Shown: positions 23,077-34,416, numbered from the stretch's first letter. The stretch is DNA of 64,000 nucleotides from Diphasiastrum complanatum (GCA_029204225.1 CM055096.1:72299349-72363348), one strand, 5' to 3'. The notes: generated by a model from the sequence alone, not told the origin. A program made the numbers and translations.

Positions 23077-23665
23077 TGTCAAAATATTGAAAAATCTATC
23101 TAATGTTGTGAGTATGGGTCCTATAAATGCCAAAGATGAATTGAGCTCTTTTGGCTTAGTAAAGACCCATCTTAGAATAAAATTCAAGGTAGGTAGAAGT
23201 AGAAACTCGAGCTACCATAGGAATTGCTATTTGTACTTTACATGCCACATTTAATGCATGAAAAGTCTAGGTGGCACAATTAGACATAGTGAGGTGGCTC
23301 GAATAAGTCTAGATAGCTTGAGAGGTGGATCCACAACTCCAATTCAACTCAAAGTAGGAGGAGAGTCCATGGATCTATATATATGTGATGTACTCTCATT
23401 GAGAATATGATGAAATTTGTGTGTAATGCAAATTTGGAGACAAGCTTTGTGTCCTCTCTCTCTCCACAAGTTTTGTACTTCCTATTTTCTCTCTCTAGTC
23501 GAGTAGAGACATTTATGATGCTTAGTCTTACGTTTTGTTGACAGATCTTGCTTGTATGATCAGCTTTCCTATTGACAACCAATGCTAGTCTGATCTTTAT
23601 GGTGTTATTGGGCTTAGGAGATAAAAAATACATGTGTAGGGCGTCCCACACATGTGAATTGAACA
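23077..23665 (+). repeat. 3' LTR of the copia element
   Basis: The 589-bp LTR starts TGTCAAAATATTG and ends TTGAACA. It aligns to 17891-18502 throughout, with scattered substitutions and the 20-bp indel. The weak polypurine tract TTTTTAGGAG precedes it. Confidence 0.92.
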
Positions 23666-25159
23666 AAATAAGAGAGGCTTGTGTGGTTGTGGCCCCGATG
23701 ACTGGTAGAGCCCCGTCGTCGTTGTCTTCAATTAGATTCTCAGGGGACCTTCTGTCATATGGGGCGGTGGGATCTGTCCGATCTGGTGATGGTATGAGAA
23801 TTGTCTGAACAAATACATCATCAGGCAACGAAAGGTTGCCCACGGCAACCTTTGATGGCAAAACAGGTGGTATGGGAGAAACAGAAGTGGAAACAGGGGT
23901 GGGAGCTGTTTGTCCAAACGAGAGAATGGGTGGAACGTAGGGGAACTGAAGTGTGGTGTGGAGCACGAAAGACGAGGATGGAGCGAAAATGGTTTGGCAT
24001 GGCGATGAAAAGTTGATGACCTGCATCCACGCCAAAGTGTCCGGAGACAACTAAGAATCAGAGGGGTTAAACTGGAGAGGAACAATGGTGGAGATAGGAG
24101 CAATGGAGGATGCGATAGTGATGGAAGGGGTAGTGGATAATGGAACAGAATTGGAAGTGGTATCAACAGAGGAAATGAGAATGGATATAGAAGTAGTCGT
24201 GGATGGAATAGAGAGAAGAGGAGTGAAAACAGAGACAGGAGGAGGAGATTGTACAAAAGAAGAAGTGACGGTGGTTGATAGAGTGGTTACTGGTGTGGTG
24301 GTGGTACGTCGTCTAGTGGTAGGTGGAGATGAAGAGGAAGGGGCATGGTAGGTGGTCGTCGTGTTAGTAACTGTAGGTTGGGAGGATGTGGATGTGGTAG
24401 ATGGCGGATAGAGGTTAGTGTGCGGCACGATGGAAGATAGAAGGCTGGAGCGGTAGAAACCGTGCACTTTCGTCTCAAGAAGTGCATAGGCAAAACTACA
24501 TAATAGGGGACCTGCTGCGATACGCGTGAGGTTGTTGGGTTTGATGGAGATTGTTAGTTCGTGAATGAGGAAGGCATACCAGTCGTATGGCAGAATCGTG
24601 GGGCCAGGGAATCCCAAGAAGGACTCCACTATCTGACTCAGCAGCGTGGACTAGATTCTGTCCTTGCAAAATGTTGAAACAACTAGAAAGTTGTTCAACA
24701 GATGCGCAGCCGCCTGTATGACTGGTTCCATGATAGTCTCTATCAAGTAACCGTTGTTAGTTTGGATGGGGATCTCTGGTGCAATCTGGGTGACGAAAGG
24801 TTTGATCAAGGCTTTTGTCTGACAATGGGAGATGGGTTGATGGTCACCGAGTAGTATGTCGAAGGTGACCATCGAGTCCGCGTTAATCTGTACCTTGTAC
24901 GTGGTGGTACCTTGGTACAGGAAGTGGAAACAGAACTTCGACGCGTCTCAGGTGGCGTAAGCGTGAAGGGCGAGGCCCATGTTAATATCAGAATGGAAAA
25001 GCGTCGAGAAAAAACCCATTGCCTCAAGAAGTGGGCCAGCAGTCTGAAGGCATGGTTGAATCAGAGTGTTAGAAGGTACGGGCCAAATCTGGGTGGCTGA
25101 GGGTATCTCCGCTGGATCACCTGCTTGGTGCCAGAGTCTTCAGAAGATGAGGAGACCAT
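23666..25159 (-). pseudogene. Unrecognised large ORF, N-terminal part
   Basis: The ATG at 25157-25159 (MVSSSSEDSG) follows a TATA box and a pyrimidine-rich leader. After one frameshift near 25100, a single frame runs to the copia insertion at 23666 and continues in the same frame at 17890. Its three internal stops (about 24960 TGA, 24651 TAG, 24051 TAG) could all be C-to-T changes of CGA or CAG. About 250 residues look globular (ATQIWPVPSNTLIQPCLQ, DSMVTFDILLGDHQPI, YLIETIMEPVIQAAAHLL, FLGFPGPTILPYDWYAFLI). About 200 Ser/Thr/Pro-rich residues follow, then an acidic stretch (ENLIEDNDDGALPV). The DNA is more GC-rich than its surroundings. No family recognised. Confidence 0.5.
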
Positions 25160-25411
25160 GTTAGCAGTGATAGTTAAAGTGTGGAAATGTTGAAAAAATG
25201 GTAGAAAAGGTAAAAAGAGGTGGGAACGAGAAAAATAGTGAATAACAAGTGGTGGATTGTAAGAACTGTAGTTCAAAGCGCAGATCTGGGTTCAGAATAT
25301 GCAGATGATGGCTTGTGTAAAGTTTGGTCGCATTCAGAAAACTTGGAAATTTCAGTGAAAATTTGAGCAGAGCTTTGCCAGCAAAGGTGACAAATGACTC
25401 GAATTCAGCCC

Positions 25412-25418
25412 TTATATA
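25412..25418 (-). promoter_or_regulatory. TATA box of the unrecognised ORF
   Basis: CTATATAAG on the minus strand lies about 255 nt upstream of the ATG at 25159. The intervening leader is C/T-rich on the sense strand and ends in AACATGG, a fair start context. Confidence 0.5.
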
Positions 25419-25429
25419 GCAGAATTTAG

Positions 25430-26664
25430 AGTGTGTATTAGGTAAAATCCACTTTCCCTTGTTCAGTTCCACCCAAATTTTGGCAGGGACCTTCTCCACA
25501 AAATTCTAAGACCTCAGAGAGGTCTGCAAGAGTTCAGAAGGTGATTTGGCTGCCCTACGAAGGTTCTGTGAGGGTTTTGACAGTCTGCGAGGGTTCAATC
25601 CTCGCAGGAAGTGAATGCTCGCACAATATGTTCCTGTGGTTGGATTTTCAAGATCAGACCATGTAGGCAGGCTAATTTCACTGCTCTAATTCCATTTATG
25701 CCCCTTGCGAAGGTTGCTATTATAAGGGAAGCTCCCTAAGATCCTGCTTACACGACAAAACACAATGAAAAACACACTATGGAGCAACCACCCAACCAAG
25801 TAGAAGCAACCAATCAACTCTAGTAGCTTCACTCCCAAGCCAAGGAACAAGAAGCATGAATGTAGAGTGAAACCCTGGCAATGAATCCATGATCACAATG
25901 AGGAGTAGGGCGAGTTTGGCCTCAATATATAGAGCCAAAAGCAACCTAGGCACATAGCCATGCATAGCCCTAAGTTCCCTATATATAGATTCGCCTATAA
26001 TAGAGTCCTAGGCATGGACCACCTATTCATAGAATTGATATTGATAACTCTACACATGCATGTGAGAGTGGAGGTTAGCAATGCTCCTTATGCTTGCTAA
26101 TGGAGAAACATTAACTAAGACAACCAATAAACATGAAAATAGGAAGCAATGGAAAACACAATAAAAAAGCATTAGCAAGTAGTGAATAGCAAATGAGGAT
26201 GCTTCTCTCCAAAAAGTGGTAAGAGTTTTCTCCTTCCCATTAGGCATGGAAATAGAGTACAAATGGTGCCTTTTTTATAAATGGGGAAGGCCCTTGCCCC
26301 AAAATTCTATTGGCTAATATTTACATTGATCCTATCCATTCATCTTGGACCCAACTTGATCCAAGGGTCCACAAAAAGTACATTGGAAATCACAAGATTC
26401 ATGTGAGTCCAAAATTGGACCCAACTCTAAAACGTAAACTCTAAGTTTAAAATTGACTTTGGGCCTCAAGTTTTATTTTAACTACAAAGGGGCCCAAGTC
26501 TATTGTTTTATTTACTACTCAACTTGCATGCTCATTGTGCCATGGGCTTATACGCGTAGGATGCCATGCCCTCGCAACACATTTTATTGGTCAATATTAT
26601 TTATTTACAATTGGATGAAGATTAAAACCAATTAATTGATTAGTAAGAAGGAGAATAATCCAAC
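25430..26664 (-). repeat. Probable 3' LTR and flank of the minus-strand copia
   Basis: The LTR begins on the minus strand at 26665 with TGTTGGATTATTC, right after the polypurine tract. A minus-strand TATA-like ATTTATAAAA lies at about 26272-26283 and another (CTATATATTG) near 25933. I could not place the inner LTR end because the other LTR is too different. A perfect 8-bp stem (CTGCGAGG/CCTCGCAG, 25585-25607) lies in the part nearest the unknown ORF. Confidence 0.45.
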
Positions 26665-26665
26665 A

Positions 26666-26676
26666 CTCCCCCTTAA
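26666..26676 (-). other. Polypurine tract of the copia element
   Basis: TTAAGGGGGAG on the minus strand immediately precedes TGTTGGA, the start of the LTR. It would prime plus-strand DNA synthesis. Confidence 0.85.
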
Positions 26677-26699
26677 TCTGAATCCTTGAATGCCTTGAA

Positions 26700-27467
26700 C
26701 TTCAAACTTAGTTCTACACAGAATCTTCTGTGTAACTCCAAACTTAATGCTTTGGTAAAAACATCTGCTATCATATCTTGCGTTCTACAGTACTGCAATC
26801 TCACCTCTTTGTTGATAACTTTGCTTCTGATGAAATGATACTTCAGTTCAATGTGCTTACTCCTAGAATGAAATCTACAATTGGCTGATAAAGCAATGGC
26901 ACTTTGATTATCACAAAATAATGTCGTCGGAGCATATTGATTCAGACCGATATCTGAGAGTCAGTTCCTCACTCAAATTGCTTCCTTTGTAGCTTGAGAG
27001 GTTGCGATATACTCTGATTCAGTGGAAGATAGAGCTATCAAAGATTGCTTGCGACTGTTCCAGGAAACTGGACCATTATTGAGAAAGAATGTTAATCCGG
27101 AAGTGGATTTACGAGTGTCTACATCTCCTGCCCAACTTGCATCTGTGTAACCACTGAGTAAATTGAGTTTGTCATTGCCGATTGCTCCATAAAAAATGCA
27201 AAAGTCCATAGTAGCTCGAAGATATCTCATGACTCTGATAAGAGCCTTCCAATGTGTTATATTAGGATTAGCTATAAACTGACTGAGAGAGCTGACTGCA
27301 AAAGCTATGTCTGGCCTGGTACAAATCATGGCGTACATAAGAGATCCTATAATAGAATGGTAAGGATACTCACGCATCTGTTGCTTCTCATAAATTGTTT
27401 GGGGACATTGGTCCTTTGACAATTTGGGTCCTAGTTCCATTGGTGAGAGAGCTAACTTGCAATTCAT
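26700..27467 (-). pseudogene. Copia RNase H
   Basis: The frame reads MNCKLALSPMELGPKLSKD, YHSIIGSLMYAMICTRPDI, HWKALIRVMRYLRATMDF, LSGYTDASWAGDVDTRKS and LSSTESEYIATSQATKEAI, then a stop. Past the stop the same domain continues with FCDNQSAIALSANCRFHS and HIELKYHFIRSKV and ends ADVFTKAL. Catalytic Asp and Glu positions are kept. Confidence 0.9.
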
Positions 27468-27469
27468 CT

Positions 27470-28250
27470 AATTACATTTGACTAACAAGTTGTAGATATA
27501 CCACTGTTGTGTAATGTAAACCAACTTCTGTTTTCTGTCTCTGTGGATTTGTATACCAAGGCGAAATGAGCTTCGCCCAGATCGATCATGTCGAATTCGG
27601 AAGATAACATTGTCTTGGCTTCATTCATCAGATCAATACTATTGCTGAAAAGCAATGTATCATCCACGTACAAAGTGATAATGATAAAATACTATTGCAC
27701 TGTTTTGAAGTAAACGTTTGAATCTGAAGAGCTAGGTGTGTAGCCATGATCAATAAGGAAAGTATTGATCCTTTGAAACCATGCTCGAGAAGATTGCTTC
27801 AAGCCATAAAGTGCCTTGTGGAGTTTACACATATGATTGTGTTTACCCTCGATAATATAACCTTTGGGTTGCACCATGTAAATGTCTTCTTTGATAACTC
27901 CATTGAGATATGATGTATGTACATCCATTTGATGTATTTCCAAATCTGCTGCAGGGCCAAATGATAGCAAAAGTCTAATAGAAGAATGTTTGACTACTGG
28001 ACTGAAGGTCTCAGTGTAATCGACATTGTATACCTGAGAAAATCCTTTGGTGACAAGTCGTGCCTTTCTCCTATTGATGTTTCCATCTGCGTTGTACCTG
28101 ACTTTGAAAATCCATTTGCAGTCAACTACGTTTCTGCTGGCAGGTAATTCGACAATTGTCCATATCTGGTTTTTGATAAGAGATGAATACTATTTATCCA
28201 TACCTTCTTTCTGGAGATCTGAATCAGACTAACTAAGTGCCTCTTGGACA
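27470..28250 (-). pseudogene. Copia reverse transcriptase
   Basis: In order: ETFSPVVKHSSIRLLLS, EIHQMDVHTSYLNGVIKED (motif A with Thr-Ser instead of Ala-Phe), CKLHKALYGLKQSSRAWFQ and the active site LYVDDTLLFSNS. A TAG stop follows YFKTVQ near 27692 where the sister copy has a Gln codon. The palm ends IDLGEAHFAL and is then frameshifted into RNase H. Confidence 0.88.
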
Positions 28251-28493
28251 GACGTCGATTTCTGAACTAGATAGGCTACAAACACGACGATATACCTTTC
28301 AGGTGGTCTACTAGTCCTTGATGATAATCTGGGTAATACAGGAAGTTAATCATTTCTAGCATACTGCAGTTGCTGATCTTCATCATCTTCTGATCCATCG
28401 TTGATTTGTTGTTCATCAACAGTAGAGGAGCTTGGACCTTCAATGGAAATAGTCCTGGAAAGTTCAATGCGTCAAGAGAATCTGAAAGGTCGG

Positions 28494-29982
28494 CTACATG
28501 GGGACTGCCCTTTCCTTTAAGGTCTTGAAATTGATCTTCAATGAAGATGACATCCTAGCTAGTGAATATCTTCGACTCGATGGGATCGAACAACTTGTAG
28601 GTTTGATCTGAAGTAGTGTAGCTGATGAAAACACGTTTGATCCTCTGGAAGTTGAGCTTCTTCCTGAGATCATGAGGAATTTGCGCAAAAGCAGTACATC
28701 CAAGAACTCGTAAGTTTGATAAAGAAGGTTTGGTACCTGTCCAAACTTCAAATGGTGTTTTGTATGAGAGGTCTTCAGTAGGACATTTGTTCTGAATATA
28801 TGTTGCTGTTGAAATAGCTTCAGCCCAAAAGCACTTCGAAAGTGTTGCTTGTGATAACATGCACTTTGCCGATTCAACTAAGGTTCTGTTCTTTTTCTCA
28901 GCAAGACCATTTGACTGAGGCAAATAGGAGGTGATGTATTGTTGCTCAATGTCGTTGTTAAGACAATACTCCTTGAATTCGTTAGAGATGTATTCTCCCC
29001 CGTTATTTGACCTCAGTGCTTTGATTCGTTTGCCAGTTTGATTCTCATCATGCTCTTTGAATTGTCTGCATTTGATGAAAGTCTCTGATTTCTGTTTAAT
29101 GAAATAAATAGCTGTTCTTCTGGAGAATTCGTCAATAAAGGTAATGAAGTACTTTGCATCTAGCAATGAAGGAGTTTGCATAGGTCCACGTATATCTATA
29201 TGAAAAACATCTAATAGATCTTTTGTTGCATGCCTATGGTTTGATCTAAAAGGAATTCTAGTCTGCTTTCCAAAGATGCAGCTATGACAGACAGGGAGAT
29301 CGAACTTACCAGAAAGATAGTTGAGATCAAGAACCATGGATTGTCTAGAAATATTCAAAACAGATGCATAATTCAAGTGTCCTAAGCGATGATGCCATAG
29401 TAATGCTTTATTGACTAGAACAGAGGTTTTCAAGGCTTGACTAGACTCAGAATAGCAATGTGCCAATCTATATAAGTAACCATGCCTCTTGCCGAGTGCA
29501 AGGATCTTATTACTCCTATCAACATTTTTGCATTGATCAGATTTGAAATCTACCTTATGACCTAAATTGGTAATTTTACTTACTGATAATAGGTTTGTAG
29601 AGAGTTTAGAAACATATAAGACCTTTGATAGTAATTTGAATCGATCATGTTGGAACCGCAATCTTACAATTTCTTCACCTTCAATAGTGTGAGTACTATT
29701 GTCACCAAGATGAACAAATTTCTTCGTGTTGTAAGGCATGTAGGAGTTGAAGATCTCACGTTGATTGGTCATGTGTTGTGTAGCTCCAGAATTCAGAAAC
29801 CATGAATCATCCAAAAATGCGCTTTGATCTTTGACCATGAATGCGCCTTTGTCCACTTCGACCTGGGGAGATGATGAAACTATGTTTGCTTGTTGATCAG
29901 GTTGCTTGGCTGCGTTCTTCGCTTGGAGAATTCGGCAAACCTTGATCTCATGGTTATTGCGCTTGCAATATATGCAAACCAT
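28494..29982 (-). pseudogene. Copia gag end, protease and integrase
   Basis: This 475-codon frame starts at a gag knuckle-like CIYCKRNNHEIKVC and passes the protease site WFLNSGATQHMTN, where the catalytic Asp of DSG reads Asn. It then holds LWHHRLGHLNYASV and CHSCIFGKQTRIPF, and the integrase core (LDVFHIDIRGPM, LRSNNGGEYISNEF, SNGLAEKKNRTL). The second integrase Asp also reads Asn (RSNNGGEY). Both losses are G-to-A changes in codons for Asp. The DNA between 28250 and 28494 is the damaged linker. Confidence 0.9.
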
Positions 29983-30135
29983 CTTCTTCTTTGATTGTGG
30001 ATCTGATGATTGTGCTTGACTTTGAGTCTATCTCTGAGATTGAAATAGTATTATGCCTTGATAGAGATCACAGATCTGATACCGTGGTGGTTCAAATAAA
30101 GAAAATAGTGATCTAGCACTGATACTATGATAGTT

Positions 30136-30147
30136 GCTCTGATATCA
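30136..30147 (-). other. Primer-binding site of the copia element
   Basis: TGATATCAGAGC on the minus strand matches the iMet primer site TGGTATCAGAGC with one G-to-A change and directly follows the LTR end TTTTCGACA. Confidence 0.8.
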
Positions 30148-30845
30148 TGTCGAAAATAGGATAGATAATATCAGCGGAAACTTCCTACTTCCAATGCATG
30201 TAGGCCTATCAAAAATTGAACAAAGCAATAGTGATGGAAATCACGTTCAATCTTTAGCAACTAACTTTGAAATCGCTAGATACTAAGTGATTACGCCAAA
30301 CATGAAGTATTGAATTCTTAGACAATTTCTATCAATTACAAAAAAATACAGAGATGCATGCATTCTGACATATACTGAATGCAATAAGAAGATAGTATTG
30401 ATTCAGAAAAACAAAATCAGATGTTAATGAGTGCAAGACAATAGCGGATAGAAACCACACACTCTATGCTATCTCTGAGTAACTGAGAATAAGTCTGATA
30501 ATAAGCAGCTATGCTGATAAGCATTAGTGCAATAACAATCTCTAAAACAACTCTAAGAAGTGAGCTAGAATGCTCATGAGTGTTCAAGCTCACAGGCTTG
30601 AGAGAGAAAGAGAGCTAACTACAATACTTTTTGATTACTTCTTATTGATTGTATGAATATGAATAGCTATTTATATTAAGAAATTAGGTCGTCAATTGCG
30701 ATTGCCAGTTGGCTGATCTCCGCTGGCATCCATCCGGTTCCTTGTCATTGATTGCTGATAAGCAATGAAATTGGTCGTAAACAGTCTGTCTACATAAATG
30801 AACTAAAACTGTAGCTCTACAAAAATGAACTAAAACAACCACAGG
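30148..30845 (-). repeat. Probable 5' LTR of the copia element
   Basis: The LTR ends at 30148 next to the primer site. A minus-strand TATAAATA box lies at 30668-30675. The outer end, near 30845, is a guess based on TGTGGTTG on the minus strand. Its start does not match the TGTTGGATT of the 3' LTR, so one of them may have been replaced. Confidence 0.5.
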
Positions 30846-30982
30846 TGACACTGTTGCAAAAGTGAGATAGTGTCAGGATTTTGTGAAAAATGCGAAAACT
30901 CCGACAGTGCAAATCTCATTTAGGATTGTTCCACACTTTGCTAGAGTCATTTTCTTAACATTTGAGGCACTTAGAAAAATAC

Positions 30983-31170
30983 AAAAAATGTGACACTGCA
31001 TATTTACATGATATTTCTGTGAGGCGAAAAAGGCAACACTGCATTTTTACAAGGGATTTCTGATAGACAAAAAAGGTGACACTGGTTGTCAACTCTGTGT
31101 AATTCTGTAGACTGTCTAAAAACACTTGTAAAACTGCAGACTGTGTAAAAACACGGGAAAATCCGCAGAA
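30983..31170. repeat. Two nested tandem repeats beside a gypsy breakpoint
   Basis: Units of 42-44 bp starting A-run then GTGACACTG or GCAACACTG lie at 30983-31026, 31027-31068 and from 31069. A 29-bp unit (CTGYAGACTGTSTAAAAACAC) follows twice near 31108-31165. The array abuts the point where the gypsy RT is cut off (31197). Confidence 0.65.
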
Positions 31171-31196
31171 CTGGATAAACCTACAATTACGATCGG

Positions 31197-31376
31197 CGAC
31201 ACCCATTCCGTATGTTCAAGCTCATAGATGAACCCGGCCTCCAATAAACGTTGTAACTCTTCTTTGATCTTTGCTCGGTAGATTGGATTACATCTATAGG
31301 GACGGCTAGCTACCGGGGTAGCATTAGGTTGTAATGGTATGGGATATATGACTACCGTAGGACTCACACCTTTCAT
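31197..31376 (-). pseudogene. Gypsy RT N-terminal stub
   Basis: The frame reads GVSPTVVIYPIPLQPNATPV and IYRAKIKEELQRLLEAGFI, then WVSPIVIV, the opening blocks of gypsy RT before the KIDL motif. It stops abruptly and passes into unrelated repeat DNA. Confidence 0.8.
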
Positions 31377-31462
31377 ATCCTTGTATGACTATGCAAAAAC
31401 ATGGTGATACCTTCGAAGCAGTTTCTCTAGTGCTCTACGCTGCTCTCGATTAAGGTGGGCAC

Positions 31463-32300
31463 CTATATGGACATTTTGTTTTCATCTTCCATTGGGTCCT
31501 TCAAATTTAACATGACCGTTCGAGCTGGTCCATCAAAAGTGGCATCCCCCTGTGATTCACGTTGGGCTTGGGGAAGCTGAATAGTAACGTCCTCAATTGT
31601 ATAGTCCTTGAAGTATTGTGGCATGTCGGGGCCTTCTGGTGCATAAGGCACCTTAGGCTTGATTTTCCTTGCGGACTTGGAAGTGGAAGGTTTGGTAGCT
31701 AATGGTGGAGATGCTTGCCCTGAAGGTGCATCATCACGCACCTGCATCCAATCCTTGGGTGGTTCCATTACGATGGGATGTTTCATTTTCTCTTTCATAG
31801 CCATTTTTCTCTTCAAAGCGTCAATAGAAAATGATGGTTGGTCTTTTCGTAGATGGGGTTTAGGATTAGGTATTTCATGTAGAAGAGACTCATCTAACGC
31901 AAAAAGTGACTCAGAATCATGGATATCCCACTTGAAGGTAGGTTTTTTGACACGATAAGTCTTAATAGGCTAAGTCTTGACCCTACTTACTGTTGGTAAT
32001 GGCGATAATGGCTTAGGAGATTCTGGGATAAGACGTTGTGGCAGTGCTCTCACGTATTCTAAAATAGCCATGTCAAAAATTTCTTGTAGGTCATGGGGTG
32101 GATGGGATTGTAAGATGCTTTCTTCATCTACATACAACAAAACTGATTCATTAGTCATAGCCAGACAACGTTCAGCAATTCATCATTGTGTGGGAGAATT
32201 TCAATGAGTCAGAAAGATGGGAGTATCCAAAGTGATTGATGGTTCACCTGGTCCTTCTTCGTTATCTGAGTATTTATGGCACAGTATTCTGCATTGACAC
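31463..32300 (-). pseudogene. Gypsy protease-RT linker
   Basis: Two frames (31463-31816 and 31970-32158) without catalytic motifs lie between protease and RT in the same orientation. They are Lys- and Pro-rich (SKSARKIKPKVPYAPEG) and one has an acidic DPMEDEN end. Position is the only reason to assign them to this element. Confidence 0.5.
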
Positions 32301-32325
32301 AATCAATCATTGCTAAACTATGACT

Positions 32326-33092
32326 CTAGTTGATGATATCAGTAGGCTGCATGTAGTGCCCCATTTCTTGAGTTTCACGGTATGGTTCCAACAGGCATTC
32401 GGTAGTGGAAGATCCATCATCTATCACACGTGTGGGCTTGATCTTTCCCACGGAATTGATGATCATTGACTGGTCTTGATTGCTAAACGTTACTCGTCCT
32501 TTATTCCAGTCATGTACTACACGGGCATTAGAAAGCCAAGGGTGACCAAAGAAGAGTTCATAAGAGTAGGCATTATTGTTAGCAATGTCCAAAAGAACCA
32601 GATCAAGTGTGAATTTTAACTTGATGATTTTGACCATATCACACCTTGTGGTCGAACAACACTTTGATCGACCATTCGAAGTTGACAATTTGGCCTATTC
32701 AAATGATCTTGTAGTCCCCATTCTTTCATTAGTGAAGTGGATATGATGTTGACTCCAGATCCCCCGTCTAGTATAGCAGATAACACTCGTGAGTTTGTGT
32801 GGATGGTTGGTAGCTTAATGTTGCCATGCTCACTGAATGAGTTTGTGAGGTGTAAGGTAACTTCAAGAAGTTGAGGAGCTAAGTCTTGAGTTTTGTCCAT
32901 GGTGCCTAACTCCTGCCTCCATTTTCCAGTATATTTCCACAACACATGGAAGGGCAGAGTGACATTGGCCTGGAGCAGGTCACCCCATACTTCAGCACCT
33001 TTTATCGCAGAATCTACCGGGAGTGGGTCATACGGGTTGTGGAGTAAGGTGTGTCTCATTGTCAGCGTCTTGCAGTTGTTTCTGGAACTCAT
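32326..33092 (-). pseudogene. Gypsy aspartic protease
   Basis: The active-site strand reads LSAILDGGSGVNIISTS with the following MKEWGL helix, typical of plant gypsy proteases. A frameshift near 32640 leads to LKFTLDLVLLDIANN, then ELFFGHPWLSNARVVHDWN, the C-terminal flap region. Protease would cleave Gag-Pol in the particle. Confidence 0.82.
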
Positions 33093-33093
33093 C

Positions 33094-34416
33094 TTAGAGT
33101 TTGATTTGCTCAGTAGGATTAGGATATACTAAGGGAGTGCAGTTCTCACTGGATATGGCAGCTGGATCATCAGGTCGTCTATCCATTTTGCGGCTAGCTA
33201 CTCTCTGAGCTCTGGTCATGACCATAGCTGGTAAGGTCTCGACCTGAACTAAATGAACTGGGACAGATGGTTTAGGTTGATTTGGACAGTCTTTTGTGTG
33301 GTGCTCTATTCCACAGTTATCACATAGGGGTGGGAATTTGAGCTTATCAGAACAACGGATGCTAGGATGTCTGCCAACACAAACAAAACAATCCCTAAAG
33401 GCAGGCATGGGTTGTGCCACGTGAACTACTTGTGGAGTTGCATAGTACGGCTGGTTTGGATCATAAGTGACAGTAGTAGCATCATATTGGTATGTCGGAT
33501 CCACTTGATAACTAGCATCTTGGGTTTCTTCAACGTAATATGTAATTGGATCAACATAGTCGGGATCAACGTAGTGAGCAGGTGCTTGTGGCTGAGGTTG
33601 ATTAACTACATAAGACTGTCTAGGCTGAAACTACTGTGGGCCTGGAGGTCTTGGCTAAAATTGTCTTGGTCGTTGATAAGTCTGTTAAGGATTGTAAGGT
33701 GGTGGACCAGGGGGTCGGTATTGCCTATACATTGGTCTTGCATTTTGCGAAAAATATGTTTTTTGAGAACAGATAGGGCACCACACATTCTCCCGGGAAG
33801 GATAGGTTTATCAGCCATATCTTTAAGCACCTTTTGAAAATCAGTTGTCAGCTTATCCATTTGGACTTGCTGAGTTTTTGCCAGATATCCATATGGTGTA
33901 GCAAATTAGTGGAATTAGAACTAGAGGTGTGTTCAGAGTGTGGATCATTTTTAACAGGAGCTTTCCCCTTGTGATCACGATGATCATAGTCATCATCGGA
34001 TCCTTCATCTTCTTCTCTAATGGTGTCATCCATTACTTCTTTCAGCTGGTCGTATGATTCGGCTGATTTAAGTTCCCTTCTGATAGATTTAGGTAAACCT
34101 ACCAAAAAGAGTTTGATAGCCATTTTTTCTGTGATTTTCTTATCAATGCATTCCACCTTGAGACGCTTAAAGCTCTCAATGTAGGTGCATACAGATTCGT
34201 CCCTCCTCATCTTGAAGTGAGATAGTCCTCAAGTAATATCATAGGAGATAGGCATAATTTTTCATTCTCAAAAGTATCGCCATAGAATTTGCAAGTTTTT
34301 TCAAAATCTTGGAGGAATCTAATTGGGTCGGATCTTCCATCGTATGTTGGTGCATCGATCCTCGGGATTCGTCTTTCAATTAATGGAGCAGGGGCACCTT
34401 CAGGTTCATTACTCAT
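33094..34416 (-). pseudogene. Gypsy gag with zinc-binding region
   Basis: The likely start is the ATG at 34414-34416 (MSNEPEGAPAPLIERRIPR), because the next residues RIDAPTYDGRSDPIRFLQDF are a classic gypsy capsid start. Then RRDESVCTYIESFKRLKVEC, ELKSAESYDQLKEVMDD and an acidic/His stretch. After frameshifts comes a Pro/Tyr/Gln-rich part and a Cys/His block (CFVCVGRHPSIRCSDKL, then CDNCGIEHHTKDC). The final block fits a CCHC-like nucleic acid-binding knuckle. Confidence 0.82.

Larger units (their letters stand above)
17891..23665 (+). mobile_element. Ty1/copia element with both LTRs, inserted in the unknown ORF
   Basis: The 5' LTR (17891-18502), an exact tRNA-iMet primer site (18503-18515), gag, protease, integrase, RT, RNase H and the 3' LTR (23077-23665) are all present in order. 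Frameshifts and stops disable gag and pol. The host ORF reads in frame across the insertion once the element is removed. The flanks CTAAG (left) and AAATAAG (right) suggest an imperfect target duplication rather than a clean 5-bp one. This is the most complete retrotransposon in the window. Confidence 0.93.
26666..30147 (-). mobile_element. Ty1/copia element, family shared with 61205-63812
   Basis: From 5' to 3' on the minus strand lie the primer-binding site (30136-30147), a gag remnant, protease, integrase, RT, RNase H and the polypurine tract. The gag N-terminal half is missing. Stops and shifts break pol in several places. A second, independently damaged copy of the same family lies at 61205-63812; the RNase H parts are alike almost residue for residue (AREYPYHSIIGSL-type block, CPQTIYEKQQMREYPYHS against CPQTIQEKEQMREYPYHS). 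Confidence 0.9.

Noticed and set aside
17885-23672. Clean 5-bp target duplication around the copia element
   Set aside because: CTAAG on the left and AAATAAG on the right share only TAAG and are not in register with the LTR end, so an exact duplication is not claimed.
24085-24351. Plus-strand Val/Glu/Gly-rich ORF
   Set aside because: It is the antisense shadow of the Ser/Thr/Pro-rich part of the unknown minus-strand ORF.
25585-25607. tRNA T-arm or SINE B-box (GGTTCAATCC in a perfect 8-bp stem)
   Set aside because: The stem is offset by one base from a true T-arm, and no acceptor, D-arm, anticodon arm or A-box lies at the right distance. Kept only as a hairpin near the unknown ORF promoter.
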